Positions 45,230 to 53,659 of a stretch of DNA of 64,000 bases are shown here, piece after piece. The stretch comes from Ancylobacter gelatini. GTDB taxonomy: Bacteria; Pseudomonadota; Alphaproteobacteria; Rhizobiales; Xanthobacteraceae. Made by a program: the position numbers and the translations under genes. The notes beneath the pieces were generated by a model. The model saw only the letters and a list, made by a program, of their open reading frames with translations, searched no databases and had not been told where the DNA came from. Where the stretch lies: assembly GCF_022601675.1 (NCBI RefSeq), contig NZ_JAKVIL010000005.1, positions 62,001-126,000 of the forward strand, in the 5' to 3' direction. Each line of letters opens with the position of its first letter. Within the stretch, counting starts at the first letter, position 1.

Positions 45230-45570
45230 TCAGGCCGCGTGGCTGAAGACCGGCTGTGCGGGATAGGCCCCTGGCATGAGGTCGTCGATTCGGCTGTTGG
45301 GGTGGCCGTTGACGATGCGGGTGATGACGTCTGCGAGGTAGGCTTCGGGATCGATGCGGTTGAGCTTGCAGGTCTCGACCAGCGAAGCGATGACGGCCCA
45401 GTGTTGATGATCGGTCTGCTCTTCTCCTGGCGCGCGGCCCGGCGCTCATCCGGGGTTCGTCCACGGATCGGAGCCTCGACGCGATAGAGCTCGGCGATGC
45501 GTTGCAGGGCTTCACTGGCGATCTGCGCTGGGCCGGCCTGGGCGAGCTCGTAAAAGCGGCGCCGAAATCG
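45230..45570 (-). pseudogene. IS66-family transposase remnant (C-terminal part, internally deleted)
   Basis: On the minus strand, FRRRFYELAQAGPAQIASEA and RIAELYRVEAPIRG match the IS66 transposase segment after the conserved WAHARRKF-like motif. The frame then loses homology after QEKSRPII. In another frame WAVIASLVETCKLN, IDPEAYLADVITRIVNGHPN and IDDLMPGAYPAQ match the extreme C-terminus, ending in a TGA at 45230-45232. About 60-70 codons between them are missing, so the copy is an internally deleted fragment with no N-terminal half or visible terminal repeats. It lies between the LysR and P450 genes in the gap 45025-45665. Confidence 0.82.
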
Positions 45571-45665
45571 AGCACTGGCGCCGTGGTCTCGTCGGGGCGT
45601 TGTTGCGGGATCGATTAAGCCGTCTCGCACGTGTCGAAGGCACTGCGTCGCAGGTGGCGCAGTGA

Positions 45666-46922
45666 TTAGGCTGCTAAGCGTTCACGGATGCGGACCATGA
45701 GTTCGGTATAGCCGTGCCCGAAGGTGGACGAGGTCGTGACCGGCGCCTGGACCACTTCGATGCGCGGGATGCGCCGCAGGATCTCCTCCCAGAGAATCTT
45801 CAGCTGTAGATCGGCCGCGCGTGCACCTATGCACCGGTGAACTCCCGCGCCGAAGGAAAGATGACGCCGTGCATTGGGCCGCTCGATCCGGAAGTCGTCG
45901 CCGCGCTCGAACACGTCCTCGTCCCGGTTCGCCGAGATGTACCAGAGGATGACCTTGTCGCCTTTGCGGATTTGCTGCCCGCGAAGGGTCACGTCGCGCA
46001 TGGCCGTGCGGCGCATATGGGCGACGGGCGTCTGCCAGCGCAGAACCTCGGGCGTGAGGGCGGTCAACAGCTCGGGATGAGCTTTCAGCTTCTCGCGTTC
46101 TTCTGGAAAGCGATCGAAGGCGACGACGCTGCCGCTGATCGCGTTCCGGCTGGTGTCATTGCCGCCGACGATCAGCAGCACGAGGTTTCCGTGGAGTTCC
46201 GCGCGCGACATGGCGCGCGTTTCGGGGCCCGAGGCCAGCATGGAGAGCAGGTCGTCTCCCTGCGGGTTTTTCAGCCGTTCCTCCCAGATGGCGTCGAAGG
46301 CCGAGAAGCATTCCTGCATCACTTTCAGCTTGTCGTTGATCGTCGGGAAAGCCGCGCTGCCGGGGAGCGAAACCATCGCGTTCGACCAGCGGATCAGGTC
46401 GCGCGACCGCTCCCGCGGGAAGCCGAGCAGCGAGGCCAGCGTGCGCGCCGTCAACTCGATGGAGACCTTGTCCACCCAGTCGAAAGGTTCGCCGACCGGC
46501 AGTTCGCCCACAATCTCTGCCGACCAGTCACGAAGCCGCTGCGCGAGGTACTGCAGGCGCTCGGGAGAAAATGCCGGCGCGACAGCCTTTCGTTGCGCCG
46601 CGTGTCGGGGCGGGTCCATCGCGATGAAAGAGGGCAGGAACTGAGGGTCATCGGGACGCGACGTGATCGTGATGCCGCCATTGGCGTGCTCCGAAGAGAA
46701 GGTGTCCGGATCGAGTTCGATCGCCTCGATGTCGCTATGCTTGGTGATCGACCAGTAGGACCCGAACAGCCCGTCGGCGCAGTGGTGAACAGGCGCCTCC
46801 CGTCGCAGTCTTTCAAAGCAGCGGAACACTCGGCCGGTTTGAAAAAGCTCCGGTCGCGCGACGTCCAGTTTGTGCAGCGCGCAAGCCGCCTCGCTTGCAA
46901 TGCTGTTGATGCTGGTACTCAT
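45666..46922 (-). CDS. Cytochrome P450
   Basis: This 418-residue soluble class I bacterial P450 has the I-helix motif LIVGGNDTSRNAISG (Thr for oxygen activation), EVLR (ExxR), and the haem loop HLSFGAGVHRCIGARAA with the axial Cys. The ATG at 46922 has GGAG six bases upstream; a second ATG at 46934 lacks one. No ferredoxin gene is adjacent. It lies downstream of a GMC oxidoreductase and a response regulator on the same strand, so these may act on one substrate pathway, which is unknown. Confidence 0.92.
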   Translation of the reverse strand: MSTSINSIASEAACALHKLDVARPELFQTGRVFRCFERLRREAPVHHCADGLFGSYWSITKHSDIEAIELDPDTFSSEHANGGITITSRPDDPQFLPSFIAMDPPRHAAQRKAVAPAFSPERLQYLAQRLRDWSAEIVGELPVGEPFDWVDKVSIELTARTLASLLGFPRERSRDLIRWSNAMVSLPGSAAFPTINDKLKVMQECFSAFDAIWEERLKNPQGDDLLSMLASGPETRAMSRAELHGNLVLLIVGGNDTSRNAISGSVVAFDRFPEEREKLKAHPELLTALTPEVLRWQTPVAHMRRTAMRDVTLRGQQIRKGDKVILWYISANRDEDVFERGDDFRIERPNARRHLSFGAGVHRCIGARAADLQLKILWEEILRRIPRIEVVQAPVTTSSTFGHGYTELMVRIRERLAA

Positions 46923-47018
46923 AAGGTACTCCATGTTGCTGGAGCACCGATAAGCGGCCTGTTCGTCGATATGGCTTCAGCGAGATGGAGAATTACGACG
47001 GATGAAACATGCACGTCG

Positions 47019-47801
47019 CTAGAACAAGGGCTCGACCTCCGCATCCAGCAGGTAGCCCACGCCCCTCTCGGTGCGGATCGGCTGCGGCGCGCTGGCGTTC
47101 GGCTGAAGCTTCCGTCGCAATCTGAGCACCTGCCCGTCGATGCTCCGGTCGAAGATGTCCTCATGTGGGCGAGTGGCCCGCATGAGCTGCACACGGGTGA
47201 GCACCTGACGCGGTGCCTCCAGAAAGGTGCATAACAACGCATATTCATTGCGCGTGAGGTCGACGACGCGGCCGGGCGGATCGGTGAGCGTTCGGGTGCG
47301 GCGCCGAAGCTCCCAACCAATGAAGCGCCAGCCACCCGAGCGGTTCTCGGCATCGAAGAAGCGAGAGCGTCCGATGCGACGCAGAATAGCGCGGCCGCGG
47401 GCCAGCAATTCGCGCGGACTGAGCGGGGCGGCGAGGACGTCGTCGGCGCCCAGCTCCAGCCCGACGACACAGTCGATCTCGTCCTGCCGGTTTCGGGTGA
47501 TCATGATGATGGGAAGCTCAGACACCGCCCGCACGCGGCGAAGCGCCTCGAAGCCATCGCCGGGGTCAAGCTGTGCGTCGAGAACCAGAAGGTTGAACCG
47601 CTCGGACTGGAGCCGCCCCACCGCCGGCACGCGGTCCGCGCCGACGACGCGGCATCCGTGCTCCCGCAAATAGGTCGTGACATGGCAACGCAGGGTATGG
47701 TCCGACGTCACCATCATCACATTCAGGCCACGGAACGGCTCGGGATGGTCGAGCCTTTCGAGCGAAGCGGAATCATGCAGCACGGATCGATCTCGCGGCA
47801 T
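47019..47801 (-). CDS. OmpR/PhoB-type response regulator, no adjacent kinase
   Basis: This ~260-residue regulator has an N-terminal receiver domain with the phospho-acceptor Asp in LLVLDAQLDPGDGFE and the conserved Thr/Lys region (MITRNRQDE, ADDVLAAPLSPRELL), where the usual Lys appears replaced by Ala/Ala-Pro. The C-terminal winged helix has LTRNEYALLCTFLEAPRQVL and RTERGVGYLLD. The acidic pocket reads VTSD instead of VDDD. No histidine kinase is nearby. The start is ATG at 47801, with an in-frame codon at 47843 overlapping the GMC stop. Confidence 0.85.
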   Translation of the reverse strand: MPRDRSVLHDSASLERLDHPEPFRGLNVMMVTSDHTLRCHVTTYLREHGCRVVGADRVPAVGRLQSERFNLLVLDAQLDPGDGFEALRRVRAVSELPIIMITRNRQDEIDCVVGLELGADDVLAAPLSPRELLARGRAILRRIGRSRFFDAENRSGGWRFIGWELRRRTRTLTDPPGRVVDLTRNEYALLCTFLEAPRQVLTRVQLMRATRPHEDIFDRSIDGQVLRLRRKLQPNASAPQPIRTERGVGYLLDAEVEPLF

Positions 47802-47839
47802 CGCCGGGGCGCCTCGTACCGGCGGCCCCGGCAGGCAAC

Positions 47840-49453
47840 TCACAGGTGGTGGGTCTGACGGATTGCCTTGGCGGCGCGCTCTCCGATGATGGCGCAGGGT
47901 GCCTGCGTGTTTCCGGTTGTGACGCGCGGCATGATGGAGGCGTCGGCAATGCGCAGTCCTTTGACGCCGTAGACCTCGAGAGTACCGTCGACGACCGACA
48001 TCGCGTCGCGTCCCATCTTGGCTGTGCAGCTCTGGTGCCAGTAGGTGACGGCTGAGTCGCGGATGAACTGCTTCATCGACTCGCCCTTCAATGGCCCCGG
48101 AAGGACCTCGCCGCTTACCAGCGGCCCAAAGGCCTGTGCGTTCCCAAGCTCGCGGCAGAGCTCGACGCAGGCGATTGCGGCGTCCATGTCCTCCGGCGCC
48201 GACATCATGTTGGCGTCGATCTCGATGCCGGACGAGGGATCGGATCCGGTCAGGCGCAGCCGCCCTCGGCTCGCGGGGCGGGCAAGTCCGGCGAACATCG
48301 TCCAGCCATGACCGGGCACGCCGCGCGCCGCGGTACGCTCGCTCGGCACCGGGAATTCCACCTGGCAGAACAGCAGGTCCGGCGATTCGAGCTCCGGACG
48401 CGTCTTCCAGTAAAGCTTGGCCTCGTTTCCGGTATTGCGCGGCGCGATCGGCTCGCGCGTGCCCCAGATGCAGCAGAAAGCGACGTGGTCCTGAAGATTG
48501 CCGCCGACCCCGGGCAGATGCTCGATAACGGGGATGCCGAACCGCTCAAGCTCGGAGCGATCCCCGATCCCCGAATGCATCAGCACCTTTGGTGTGTGCA
48601 TCGCGCCAAGCGAAAGGATCACCTCGGAGGTGGCGCCGATAGTCAAGAGGTTGCCATCGCGAAGCGCCTCGACCCCGACGGCGCGCCGACCCACGAACAG
48701 CACCCGGCGGACCGTCGTGCCAGTCAGAACCGTGAGGTTGGGCCGGTCCATAAACGGGTAGGTGTAGGCGCGGAACAGCGAGTTGCGCCGACCGTCCTTG
48801 ACCAGCATGTCGGTGATAGCGGCCCCGCCGGCGCCCTCCATCATTGCGCCGTTGGGATGATCGTAGCGGGGAATGCCGATCTCGGTCGCTGCGTCGAGCA
48901 TTGCGAGCGCGATGGGGCTGGGGTCCTGCGCGGGCTGCACCCATACCGGGCCCGAGGTTCCGCGGTATTGCGGGTCCGGCTTGCCCTGCCAGTTCTCGAT
49001 CCGGCGATAGGTATCGAGCACGGCGTCATAGCCCCAGGAATCGTCACCGCTTTCCTTGGCGAAGAAGTCCCAGTCGCTGCGATGGCCGCGGGCCCAGACC
49101 ATGACGTTGATGCTGGATCCGCCGCCGAGTCCCTTGCCCATCGACATCGGCAGGGTCCGGCCATCGAGATGCGGGTTCGGGGTTGCCTGGAAGCCCCAGT
49201 CGCGCTCGCTGCCCAGATTGAGTGGCCACATGGAAGGGTTGCGGACGCTCTCGGCATCATCGTCGCCGCCCGCCTCCACGAGGAGGACCTGCAACGCCGG
49301 GTTCTCGGCCAGCCGCCGCGCCACGACCGAGCCGGAGGAGCCGGCGCCGCAGACGATGAAATCATAGCGCCGCTGGAGCTTCGAACGCAGCCGCTGCTGA
49401 TTGTCGGCGGCGGTCACGGCGAAGTCTGCGGCTTCGGTGTGCTGGGACGTCAT
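47840..49453 (-). CDS. GMC family FAD-dependent oxidoreductase (choline/alcohol dehydrogenase-like)
   Basis: This 537-residue flavoprotein has the FAD motif FIVCGAGSSGSVVARRL near residue 32, the GMC signatures GKGLGGGSSINVMVWARGH and GAMHTPKVLMHSGIG, and the C-terminal catalytic His regions SAVTYWHQSCTAKMG and RVTTGNTQAPC. It oxidises an alcohol, possibly choline- or PEG-like, but the substrate is not readable. The ATG at 49453 has AGGAGG upstream. It leads a likely minus-strand group GMC, response regulator, P450. Confidence 0.9.
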   Translation of the reverse strand: MTSQHTEAADFAVTAADNQQRLRSKLQRRYDFIVCGAGSSGSVVARRLAENPALQVLLVEAGGDDDAESVRNPSMWPLNLGSERDWGFQATPNPHLDGRTLPMSMGKGLGGGSSINVMVWARGHRSDWDFFAKESGDDSWGYDAVLDTYRRIENWQGKPDPQYRGTSGPVWVQPAQDPSPIALAMLDAATEIGIPRYDHPNGAMMEGAGGAAITDMLVKDGRRNSLFRAYTYPFMDRPNLTVLTGTTVRRVLFVGRRAVGVEALRDGNLLTIGATSEVILSLGAMHTPKVLMHSGIGDRSELERFGIPVIEHLPGVGGNLQDHVAFCCIWGTREPIAPRNTGNEAKLYWKTRPELESPDLLFCQVEFPVPSERTAARGVPGHGWTMFAGLARPASRGRLRLTGSDPSSGIEIDANMMSAPEDMDAAIACVELCRELGNAQAFGPLVSGEVLPGPLKGESMKQFIRDSAVTYWHQSCTAKMGRDAMSVVDGTLEVYGVKGLRIADASIMPRVTTGNTQAPCAIIGERAAKAIRQTHHL

Positions 49454-49484
49454 TCCAATTCCTCCTGATGTGCGGGAGGTGAAG

Positions 49485-49510
49485 TATCAAATTTATCATT
49501 TCTATCAAAT
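49485..49510. promoter_or_regulatory. Direct repeat TATCAAAT in the GMC/HTH-GAF divergent promoter
   Basis: TATCAAAT occurs at 49485-49492 and 49503-49510, 18 bp apart, in an AT-rich 124-nt divergent spacer. The spacing places both on one DNA face, so it may be an operator for the divergently encoded HTH protein. Confidence 0.4.
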
Positions 49511-49577
49511 ATGACTTTGTGCTAATATCCTGTTTGTGGGTTATGACCCGTGCCGCTCAAGCTCTATTGGGAACGCG

Positions 49578-50690
49578 ATGATCGACGCAGAGAAGGACAT
49601 CCTCACCACCGCCGATACGGCTCGGCTGCTCGGTGTGTCGGTGCGTACGGCGCAGTTGCTCATCGAGGGCGGCACGATTTCGTCATGGAAGACGCCGGGC
49701 GGGCATCGCAGGGTCTATCGCGCCGATGTCATGGCTTTGATCGACAATAAGGGCGCGACCTCCGAGGTGCTCCGCGCGTCCGCAGCCATCGTGGTCATCG
49801 CATCAGCTGAGCGTCTGGCGACCTATCGCAGGCTTCTGGACCAGGTGCCGGAATGCGCGGCCGAGCTGTTCGACGATGTCATGTCCGCGATGGTCATGAT
49901 CGGCGCCTTGAAGCCGCATACCGTGCTCATTGATCTGACTGGCGCCGACGATCACCACCTCCCGCTTCTGGAGAGTCTCGCCGGCAATGCGCAACTTCTG
50001 CACAGCCGCATCGTGGCGGTCGGCGACCCACCCGGGCTGCAACTGCCCTCGCGGGTCACGCTCCTGCGCGAACCGGCCGAAGCGGTGGCGACCCTGCGCG
50101 GATGGCTCTCGGACGACGAGGTCACTGCCATGGCTCAGGAGGGCCTGGCGTTCCCGATTGCGCTCAACGAGCGGCAACGGCTGGTCGCGCTGGAGCGCAC
50201 GGGCCTGTTGGATACGCCGCCCGAAGAAGCGTTCGACCGGCTCACCTGGCTCGCCGCCCAGAGTCTGGAGGCACCGATCGCCCTGATGACGCTGCTGACG
50301 CCGACGCGGCAATGGTTCAAGTCGCGGATCGGGCTTGAACTGCCCGAGACGCCGCGGAGCTGGGCCTTCTGCAACCACACCATCCTGCAGAAGAAGGTGT
50401 TCTCCGTCTCTGACCTCTCCAGCGATCCGCGTTTTGCCGACAACCCCGCCGTGGCCGGGGAGCCCGGATTCCGCTTCTATGCGGGCGCGCCGATTCTGGA
50501 CGGCAACGGCTTTGTCGTCGGCTCACTGTGCGTCATCGACAGGAAGCCGCGCGACTTGAGCGAGCGCGAGGCGCACGCGATCGAGGCGCTTGCCGCGCTC
50601 GCCTCCGATGAAGTCCGTCTGCGGGCGGTCGATCGCCAGTTGCGCCAGACCTTGCAGGCACGCGAGCGCGGCACCGGCAGCAGAAGCTGA
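49578..50690 (+). CDS. One-component regulator-like protein: excisionase-type HTH, receiver-like domain, GAF domain
   Basis: This 370-residue protein begins with a MerR/excisionase-type HTH (LTTADTARLLGVSVRTAQLL, then WKTPGGHRRVYRADV). Residues ~70-190 look like a degenerate receiver (VVIASAERLATYRRLL, TVLIDLTGAD), and residues ~205-360 form a GAF domain with RSWAFCNHTILQKKVFSVSD and RFYAGAPILDGNGFVVGSLC. The GAF part resembles that of cyanobacterial and proteobacterial signalling proteins but has no output enzyme. It is divergent from the GMC-P450 group and may regulate it. The ATG at 49578 is chosen over a GTG at 49536. Confidence 0.75.
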   Translation: MIDAEKDILTTADTARLLGVSVRTAQLLIEGGTISSWKTPGGHRRVYRADVMALIDNKGATSEVLRASAAIVVIASAERLATYRRLLDQVPECAAELFDDVMSAMVMIGALKPHTVLIDLTGADDHHLPLLESLAGNAQLLHSRIVAVGDPPGLQLPSRVTLLREPAEAVATLRGWLSDDEVTAMAQEGLAFPIALNERQRLVALERTGLLDTPPEEAFDRLTWLAAQSLEAPIALMTLLTPTRQWFKSRIGLELPETPRSWAFCNHTILQKKVFSVSDLSSDPRFADNPAVAGEPGFRFYAGAPILDGNGFVVGSLCVIDRKPRDLSEREAHAIEALAALASDEVRLRAVDRQLRQTLQARERGTGSRS

Positions 50691-50714
50691 GACCGCATGC
50701 GGGAAGCGCGCGGG

Positions 50715-51010
50715 CTATGGCTCATAGCTTTCACTCGCCCGCGCGCTGGCAATGTCGAGGACAAGGCGTCCGGCCAATTCGTTGAAGGCGGAAACCGCGT
50801 GCCGGAATGGCGCGTGAGATGGCAGCGGGCGCGCCACGGATGGCCGAAGGAGATCCCGTCGATGGCCGTGGCCCAGCAGGTCGAAGGCGATCAGCCGGCA
50901 CGCGTCCCTCAACGGGCTGTCCACCTGCCGCGCGAAACAGCCCGGCTGGTGGAGTTGCCGTGCGATGTGGGCACGAGCGTTTACCTCATCGGCTCGCGAG
51001 GGCCCGGCGA
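50715..51010 (-). pseudogene. Fragment of an alpha/beta hydrolase gene
   Basis: The minus-strand frame across this segment reads FARQVDSPLRDACRLIAFDL followed by LGHG. This is the typical strand-turn after the oxyanion region of alpha/beta hydrolases (FDLPGHG type). The preceding VNARAHIARQLH and the end HAVSAFNELAGRLVLDIASA look like nearby parts of such a protein. No nucleophile elbow, His or start is present in the ~95 codons, so it is a decayed fragment beside an intact hydrolase gene. Recognition rests on a short stretch. Confidence 0.4.
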
Positions 51011-51024
51011 CAACGAGGACGCCC

Positions 51025-51819
51025 TCACTGCGCCTTGGCGCTGACCGACCGGGCCGCCTCGTCGATGACGTCGGCGACGACCTTGGGCTGTGTCATGAAG
51101 ACCGCATGGCTTGCGGGGACCTCGGTGATCTTCGCCCCGATGCGCTTGGCCATGTGCTGCAGCATGCGCTGGTCGAAGGCTTTGTCGTCGGTGGCGATCA
51201 CAGCCCAGCTCGGATTGCTGCGCCAGGCGGCTTCGGTGAGCTTTGTCCCGAAGACGGACATGGCGATCGGCACCTGCGAGTCGCGCATGAAAGCGGCGTC
51301 GGAATCGCTCGCATCGGCGGCAAAGCCGGCCTTGAAGTTCTCCGCCTTCACATAGCCGAAACCGTCGTTGCCGACGTCCAGCACAAATTCCGGCGGGGTG
51401 GTGAACCCGTCATATTGCTGGGCCGTGGTCTCGCCCTTGTCGGGGGACAGGGCTGAAACATAGACGAGGCCGGACACCTTCGGATCAACGCCCGCCTCGG
51501 TGATCACCGTCCCGCCCCAGCTGTGCCCCACGAGGATCGCCGGGCCCTCCTGCCGGGCCAGCGCCCGCTTGGTCGCCGTGACGTCGTCGGCAAGCGAGGT
51601 CAGCGGGTTTTGCACGATGGTGACCCGATAGCCGCGCTGGGTCAGCTGGTCATAGACGCCGCGCCAGCCCGAGCCGTCGGCAAAGGCGCCGTGCACGAGT
51701 ACGACATTCTTAACAGCCTGCGCTTCCGGGATCCGATCAGCTGAATGGGCGAGTGTCGCCGACGCAAGAGAGGCGGCAGCGGCAGTTGCAGCGAGAAGGC
51801 CTGTCTTAATTGCAGCCAT
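51025..51819 (-). CDS. Exported alpha/beta hydrolase
   Basis: This 264-residue protein has a signal peptide (LLAATAAAASLASATLAHS). It shows VVLVHGAFADGSGWRGV (oxyanion region), the nucleophile elbow VGHSWGG with Ser, an acid in the C-terminal half and the catalytic His in VPASHAVFM. It resembles the secreted alpha/beta hydrolases annotated near EstC or salicylate-esterase types, but the substrate is not clear. It is divergent from the Lrp-type gene across a ~365-nt spacer. Confidence 0.87.
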   Translation of the reverse strand: MAAIKTGLLAATAAAASLASATLAHSADRIPEAQAVKNVVLVHGAFADGSGWRGVYDQLTQRGYRVTIVQNPLTSLADDVTATKRALARQEGPAILVGHSWGGTVITEAGVDPKVSGLVYVSALSPDKGETTAQQYDGFTTPPEFVLDVGNDGFGYVKAENFKAGFAADASDSDAAFMRDSQVPIAMSVFGTKLTEAAWRSNPSWAVIATDDKAFDQRMLQHMAKRIGAKITEVPASHAVFMTQPKVVADVIDEAARSVSAKAQ

Positions 51820-52185
51820 GGAGAAGTTCCTTCCAATAGAAGACGCCAGCTAGAGCAAGGCCGTCAAAAACGAGGAGTTTGGAGGTGCCGTTGTGTGGCA
51901 GGCGTGCAAAGGCATCGCCGCAGCCCTTCGTCGGGCGGCGCCAACAATCAAGAAACGCTTGAGAGGGCTCATTTTTTCGGTCGCCGGAGGCGAACGAAGA
52001 GAGGGGGATTAGGCGGTCAGATCAGGAGCTCTCGTTCTCACGCGGCGATCTCATTTGAGTTACGTTGCGTGGTCAGAAGTACCCGATCTTGCGCGGAAGG
52101 TGCTCTCGTAGTTTTTTCATTATTTATGATAAATGTTGAGAACGACCCCTTCAAATGGCTATCCCGGCGCATTTTTGGTTTGAAA
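51820..52185. other. Intergenic region between hydrolase and Lrp-type regulator
   Basis: No gene, RNA or clear repeat is recognised. The right half (52080-52185) is AT-rich and should hold the promoter of the Lrp-type gene. No strong ribosome site is present just before its ATG. Confidence 0.5.
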
Positions 52186-52662
52186 ATGAAAGAAACTTCC
52201 AAGCCTTCCCTCGATCGGATAGATGTCAAAATCCTGCGGGCCCTTCAGATCGATGGAAGGTTAAGCAATGCGGAACTCGCAATGCAGGTGAACGTGAGCC
52301 CGGCGACGTGTCACAGACGGACGCAGCGCCTGTTCGACAAGGGATTTATCACGGGCGTTCGAGCCGATTTGGCGCCGGAAATGGTGGGCCTGGGCACTCT
52401 CGTGATGGTCGGCGTTGCACTTGATCGAGCCGCTCCGGAGCATAGGCTGGCATTCGAAGAGGCGATTCTCAAGATGAAAGAGATCATCGACTGCCTGTTG
52501 GTGGCAGGAGAGTTCGACTTTCTACTGAAAATTCGATGCCGTGACATGGACGACTTCAACAGATTGCAGGGAGAGAAATTGATAGCCCTTCCTGGCGTCA
52601 GGCAGACACGGACGTTCTTCGTCATGAAGTCGGTTAAAGAGAACGTACGCCTGCCGTTCTGA
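52186..52662 (+). CDS. Lrp/AsnC family transcriptional regulator
   Basis: This 158-residue protein has an N-terminal HTH (LDRIDVKILRALQIDGRLSN, then AELAMQVNVSPATCHRR) and a C-terminal RAM ligand domain (IIDCLLVAGEFDFLLKIRCR, then LPGVRQTRTFFVMK). It is full length for the family. No amino-acid gene is adjacent; the target may be the divergent hydrolase. The start is ATG 52186 (MKETSKPS), and the long upstream open frame has no homology. The 232 nt after it (52663-52894) show nothing recognisable. Confidence 0.9.
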   Translation: MKETSKPSLDRIDVKILRALQIDGRLSNAELAMQVNVSPATCHRRTQRLFDKGFITGVRADLAPEMVGLGTLVMVGVALDRAAPEHRLAFEEAILKMKEIIDCLLVAGEFDFLLKIRCRDMDDFNRLQGEKLIALPGVRQTRTFFVMKSVKENVRLPF

Positions 52663-52894
52663 CACCAAGGTCGCGTTTGATAATATGTGCGACTTCGCCA
52701 ATTGCTTCGCCTGGAAATCGCAGCACGCCCCAGCATCGTATGTTGAGCGCTGGTCCTGGTGAAATGACGTGCCCGTAGTGGAAGTAGCCACGTGTAAGCC
52801 CATCCTGGCGTGCCCCCTGAAGCGGACGCTCGGCGCGTCTGGTCTGCGCGCCAGATGGGGGTGCTGATCGAACTCGTCGGCGCACCTTCGCCTC

Positions 52895-53548
52895 TCAGCG
52901 AGCCGATGTCGTTCCGTTCAGGAATACACGGATGCATTCCCGGACATAGGCCCGGCGCCGGTCGCTGCCGTCCCAGTCGAGCCGTCCGTCGAGACCGCGC
53001 GTGACGGAGCCCGTCACCATGTCCATCAGCATACGCGCGGCATCTGTCGGATCGGGGACGTCGAGACGCCCGCGACGGCATTCATGCGCGATCCAGTCGC
53101 CGAGCAACTGCAAGACGACGCCTCTGCCGTGCGTTACCGATATCTGATCAAGTTCGGGATGCTGAACCGCCTCCACGAATATCAGCTGCAGGAACGCAAA
53201 GCGTTCGCGGTCGGCCTCGTCGTCGATGTCGTTGCCGAAGATCAGGTCCAGAGCGCGGTCGAGCGGCACATCATCGTAATTCGCCGGCAGCCGCACCATG
53301 AGCGCGCGATGCTGGTCGATGATAGCCGTCAACAGCGCCGCCTTGCTGGGAAACAGCTGGTAGAGCGTGCGCTTCGAGATGCGGCAGCGGGCCGCCACCG
53401 CGTCGGTGGTCAGCCGCGCATAACCCGCCTCCTGGAACATCTGCATGGCCACGGCAACGATGTCGTCCCGACGGGCGGCGTCGGGCGCCAGCTTGGGGCG
53501 TCCCCGAGAGCGTGGGGCAGTGGGAAGTTTCGTTTCTTCGGAGGGCAC
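52895..53548 (-). CDS. TetR family repressor of the RND efflux operon
   Basis: This 217-residue protein has the HTH AMQMFQEAGYARLTTDAVAA followed by CRISKRTLYQLFPSKAAL, and a C-terminal AefR-like ligand domain (LQLIFVEAVQHPEL and TRGLDGRLDW). It is divergent from the RND pump operon with a 111-nt shared control region that contains a palindrome over the pump promoter, the classic AcrR-type arrangement. Confidence 0.88.
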   Translation of the reverse strand: MPSEETKLPTAPRSRGRPKLAPDAARRDDIVAVAMQMFQEAGYARLTTDAVAARCRISKRTLYQLFPSKAALLTAIIDQHRALMVRLPANYDDVPLDRALDLIFGNDIDDEADRERFAFLQLIFVEAVQHPELDQISVTHGRGVVLQLLGDWIAHECRRGRLDVPDPTDAARMLMDMVTGSVTRGLDGRLDWDGSDRRRAYVRECIRVFLNGTTSAR

Positions 53549-53595
53549 AGCAACGCTTCCCGCAGGCGATGACCGATGAGGGCAGACCTAACACA

Positions 53596-53639
53596 ATTGA
53601 CAAGCCGGGCGCTCGCAAAATATAGGTACTATCCAGTAC
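53596..53639 (+). promoter_or_regulatory. RND operon promoter with overlapping palindromic operator
   Basis: TTGACA (53596-53601), 18-nt spacer, TATAGG (53620-53625), then a perfect palindrome GGTACT-ATCC-AGTACC (53624-53639) covering the end of the -10 and the start site. A repressor bound there would block transcription; the divergent TetR is the likely ligand. Confidence 0.75.
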
Positions 53640-53659
53640 CATAAATTGGATCGGTTGCG

